Source: an uncultured Cocleimonas sp. (lineage in GTDB: Bacteria; Pseudomonadota; Gammaproteobacteria; Thiotrichales; Thiotrichaceae). From it: a stretch of DNA of 7,831 nt. Location: the NCBI GenBank assembly GCA_937974135.1, contig CALJIH010000021.1, positions 1 to 7,831 on the forward strand, read 5' to 3'. The number at the start of each line of letters is the position of its first letter. The first letter of the stretch is position 1. The notes under the pieces were generated by a model. It was not told the origin of the DNA. It was given only the letters and a program-made list of their open reading frames with translations, and ran no database searches. This document shows, piece after piece, positions 5,819 through 7,831 of the stretch. A program made the position numbers and the translations under genes.

Positions 5819-5850
5819 TGCTTAGAAGACACCCCCCCTACTTTTAAGCA
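5819..5850. repeat. Short hairpin repeat with C7 loop, copy 2
   Basis: TGCTTAGAAG (5819-5828) pairs with CTTTTAAGCA (5841-5850) in a 10-bp stem with one G-T wobble, enclosing a 12-nt loop with a run of seven C (5832-5838). The core from 5824 to 5845 matches 5132-5152 with one base fewer in the C-run, T for C within it, and G for A in the arm. The two copies are in direct orientation and bracket the Rrf2 gene about 690 bp apart. It lies between two minus-strand genes, upstream of the Rrf2 promoter, so is not a terminator for Rrf2. Confidence 0.55.
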
Positions 5851-5914
5851 CCTACTCTTTTAACTGTTTTCATTTGCTGCTTGGGCAAAAATTGAAATGT
5901 ATAAATCTCAGATA

Positions 5915-5946
5915 CAATAAAGCCCGAACATGATCGGGCTTTATTG
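5915..5946 (-). terminator. Intrinsic terminator downstream of the outer-membrane barrel gene
   Basis: A perfect 13-bp stem (CAATAAAGCCCGA at 5915-5927 with its complement at 5934-5946) and a 6-nt loop. It lies about 29 nt past the stop codon of the barrel gene on the minus strand. In that direction the GC core is followed by CTTTATTG, with the T-tract partly inside the stem. On the plus strand it is followed by a U-richer tail (TTTGTGCTTTTCTT), so it may be bidirectional. It separates the barrel gene from the Rrf2 gene. Confidence 0.75.
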
Positions 5947-5974
5947 TTTGTGCTTTTCTTAAATCAATGTGGAA

Positions 5975-7831
5975 TTAGAACTTACCCACCAGATTCACGA
6001 ACCAACCTTCAGCTGTACCATTGTTGCTTCTTAAGTCATCATCAAAATCTGTAAAGTTATAACCAATACCGATCTTTAGGTTTTTACCAATGTGACGGTC
6101 TACTGCGATCATTGCACCGTGTTGTGTATCTTGCGATTCTTCTGAGTTTAACCAGTGGTATTGCGCCATGGCATCCCAGTTTTTAGTCATATGATATCTT
6201 ACTCGTGCAGCAGCTAACGTAGCATCGTTTTTAGACCAATCACCCGCATTTCGATCAGTGCGTAGTTCACCTTTTTTATGTGCTATTTTACCACCAATTT
6301 CCCAGCGTTGATTTAATTGGTAACTTGCTTCTACACTTGCCACCAATGATTTCTCATCAACATTACTGCTTTGTGAAAGCGGTTGAAGATCATATAAATA
6401 GGTTAATCTACCCAATACATTCAAACGATCATGGTTGATAGGTCGATAAGCAAAACCTAACGCTGCTTCAGTAAACTGAGCATCATTAGTATTGCCACGT
6501 TTATCCTTAGTTTCTGAGTAGTTGAATTTACCTTGTAAACGTAGTGACGGGTTCAAACGGTAGTTTGCACGATTAGTTGTCACCCATTGCTCAGTATGTT
6601 CCTCAGCACCTTTGTCACGACGGTATTCTAAACGCGTGCTCGCATCCGTACCGTCTTCTTTGTAGTTTAAGCCTACTGAGAATGCATCACGATCAACTAA
6701 ACCTGATGCTTCTTTATCCAATCTTGCGCTTTGTACCGATACATTAGCGATCACTTGTTTGCTGATTTGGTAATCAAGTCCAAAGGTACGACCCACGCCT
6801 GTTTGAGTATTTTCATGTGTAAACTGATGCTCTGAATACACTTTTAATTGGTCATTAATTGTTTTGCGCTGACCGACTGTTATTGCTTGCTTATTATTAT
6901 CCGTACGATCCGTAGAATGGGTGAGATTCGTGTATAGGCTATAAGTATCACTCATACGATAATTAGCACCAAGCGTTGCGCTATCTCCACGATCACCGCT
7001 ACTCACTTCTGCATTTAAATCGAGCTTATTATTAACCTTTGCTTTGACACCTAAAGTAAATAAGTCATTATCTTCATAAGCACCTTTTTTATCGATAGTA
7101 GTTTGTGCAATAGCGTATAAATTCACATCTTTATTCAGATCATAGCCGACTTTGAATGCACCTAAGGTGCCTTCACCATCGGTCGAATTAGCAGTGCCAG
7201 CAGTAGCACTAAGGTCTTCTTCTTTAACGTGGCGTATTTCACCGCTTAGTGTGACTTTATCGCTAACTTTAACATCCGCCTGGATACTCGCAGCAGTCTC
7301 TTGAAGAAGGATTTCCTTTTCTAATTGAGTAATTCTTGCAGCTAGACTTAATTTATCATTAACCTTTACGATAGCTTCTGCACCCATGTCTCTGGTTTTA
7401 AATCCAGTATCAAGGCTTGAAGTAGAGAAACCTTTATCACGCTCTTTAAACCATGCACCAATAGAACCACTGAGTGAGGTAATATCAGACAGATCAACAC
7501 GGGCTTCAACGCTATACGCTGAACCTTTAATGGATGAATCGTCATCATTACTATTGAATGGATCAAAGTTTAAACCACCATCATTAGAGATAAAGCTCCC
7601 TTGTGTCTGGCTTGATTCAGTCTCTGCATATTCGGCTTTAATGTAAGTACCGATGTTCTTTCTGAAAGTAACATCGAGTCCTTTTAGTTGATAGTCATCA
7701 TCCAATCTGTCTTCGTGCGCATAAGTACCACCGACAGCAAAATGATCATTTAACCAAACTTTACCGCGAGCACCATAGCTGGCTTTATCGCTATCAAAAT
7801 CGTTGGGCACATATTCATAATCCACCAGTAA
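5975..7831 (-). CDS. C-terminal beta-barrel region of a large outer-membrane protein, N-terminus outside window
   Basis: An open frame of 618 residues ending at TAA (5975-5977) and still open at the right edge (codons for Leu-Leu precede the first internal GTG). There is no signal peptide, and that GTG (7823-7825) lies within the motif VDYEYVPNDFDSD, so it is not a real start. The sequence is a long series of alternating amphipathic strands joined by charged D/N/K/E-rich turns, e.g. GKVWLNDHFAVGGTYAHED, LDVTFRKNIGTYIKAEYAET, TSLSGSIGAWFKERDKGF, DRLNVLGRLTYLYDL and RWEIGGKIAHKKGEL. It ends in NLKIGIGYNFTDFDDD then GWFVNLVGKF, with a terminal Phe as recognised by the BAM machinery. From memory, this kind of ending caps very large gammaproteobacterial surface proteins carrying DUF11/SdrD-B-like or OmpA-type repeats upstream; that part is not visible here. 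Function is unknown (surface structure, adhesion or envelope stabilisation are possibilities). Its own terminator separates it from the metabolic cluster, so it is probably unrelated to it. Confidence 0.85.
   Translation of the reverse strand, partial: LLVDYEYVPNDFDSDKASYGARGKVWLNDHFAVGGTYAHEDRLDDDYQLKGLDVTFRKNIGTYIKAEYAETESSQTQGSFISNDGGLNFDPFNSNDDDSSIKGSAYSVEARVDLSDITSLSGSIGAWFKERDKGFSTSSLDTGFKTRDMGAEAIVKVNDKLSLAARITQLEKEILLQETAASIQADVKVSDKVTLSGEIRHVKEEDLSATAGTANSTDGEGTLGAFKVGYDLNKDVNLYAIAQTTIDKKGAYEDNDLFTLGVKAKVNNKLDLNAEVSSGDRGDSATLGANYRMSDTYSLYTNLTHSTDRTDNNKQAITVGQRKTINDQLKVYSEHQFTHENTQTGVGRTFGLDYQISKQVIANVSVQSARLDKEASGLVDRDAFSVGLNYKEDGTDASTRLEYRRDKGAEEHTEQWVTTNRANYRLNPSLRLQGKFNYSETKDKRGNTNDAQFTEAALGFAYRPINHDRLNVLGRLTYLYDLQPLSQSSNVDEKSLVASVEASYQLNQRWEIGGKIAHKKGELRTDRNAGDWSKNDATLAAARVRYHMTKNWDAMAQYHWLNSEESQDTQHGAMIAVDRHIGKNLKIGIGYNFTDFDDDLRSNNGTAEGWFVNLVGKF

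Noticed and set aside
7366..7646. Open frames on both strands (7366-7566 minus, 7386-7646 plus) inside the barrel gene
   Set aside because: Both are out-of-frame shadows of a long coding frame with convincing beta-barrel periodicity.
7823..7825. GTG as the start codon of the barrel gene
   Set aside because: The frame stays open to the window edge, there is no signal peptide after it, and it lies inside the VDYEY motif.

Overview
The window looks like a low-GC (roughly 40 percent by eye) gammaproteobacterial chromosome. This rests mainly on two proteins: an Rrf2-family regulator that aligns with Escherichia coli IscR without gaps through its first 110 residues, and a large outer-membrane beta-barrel ending in the GWFVNLVGKF-type C-terminus familiar from giant gammaproteobacterial surface proteins. 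The species cannot be named from the sequence. I saw no tRNA, rRNA, CRISPR array or transposase gene.

Layout. Positions 1-513 (minus) hold the N-terminal 171 codons of a phytanoyl-CoA dioxygenase (PhyH) family oxygenase that starts at GTG and runs off the left edge. A 214-bp AT-rich divergent spacer follows. Positions 728-5133 (plus) form a tight five-gene operon: FAD/NAD(P)-binding flavin monooxygenase, RidA-like protein, DUF1028 protein, M20/ArgE-type deacylase and a second PhyH oxygenase. Gaps are 39, 10, an 8-nt overlap, and 12 nt. An IscR-like Rrf2 regulator (5194-5682, minus) converges on the operon. A 292-bp spacer holds a perfect 15-bp palindrome near the regulator's promoter, a C-rich-loop hairpin and a strong terminator. 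Positions 5975-7831 (minus) are the C-terminal 618 residues of a large outer-membrane barrel whose N-terminus lies beyond the window.

How the genes may work together (inference). The combination of a flavin monooxygenase, two Fe(II)/2-oxoglutarate-type oxygenases, a Zn-dependent N-deacylase, a putative Ntn-hydrolase-fold protein and a RidA-like protein reads as a catabolic or modifying pathway for a small N-containing, probably N-acylated compound. The substrate is unknown. No transporter is inside the window. The adjacent Rrf2 protein is the natural candidate regulator, but I found no copy of its putative operator in the divergent spacer.

Most interesting points: the IscR-like protein has lost three of the four IscR cluster-ligand positions (L92, F98, N107) and keeps only C104, its sole cysteine; the RidA protein lacks the catalytic arginine; a short hairpin repeat with a C-rich loop flanks the regulator gene as two direct copies; and the five-gene operon with flanking PhyH genes may be an undescribed pathway.
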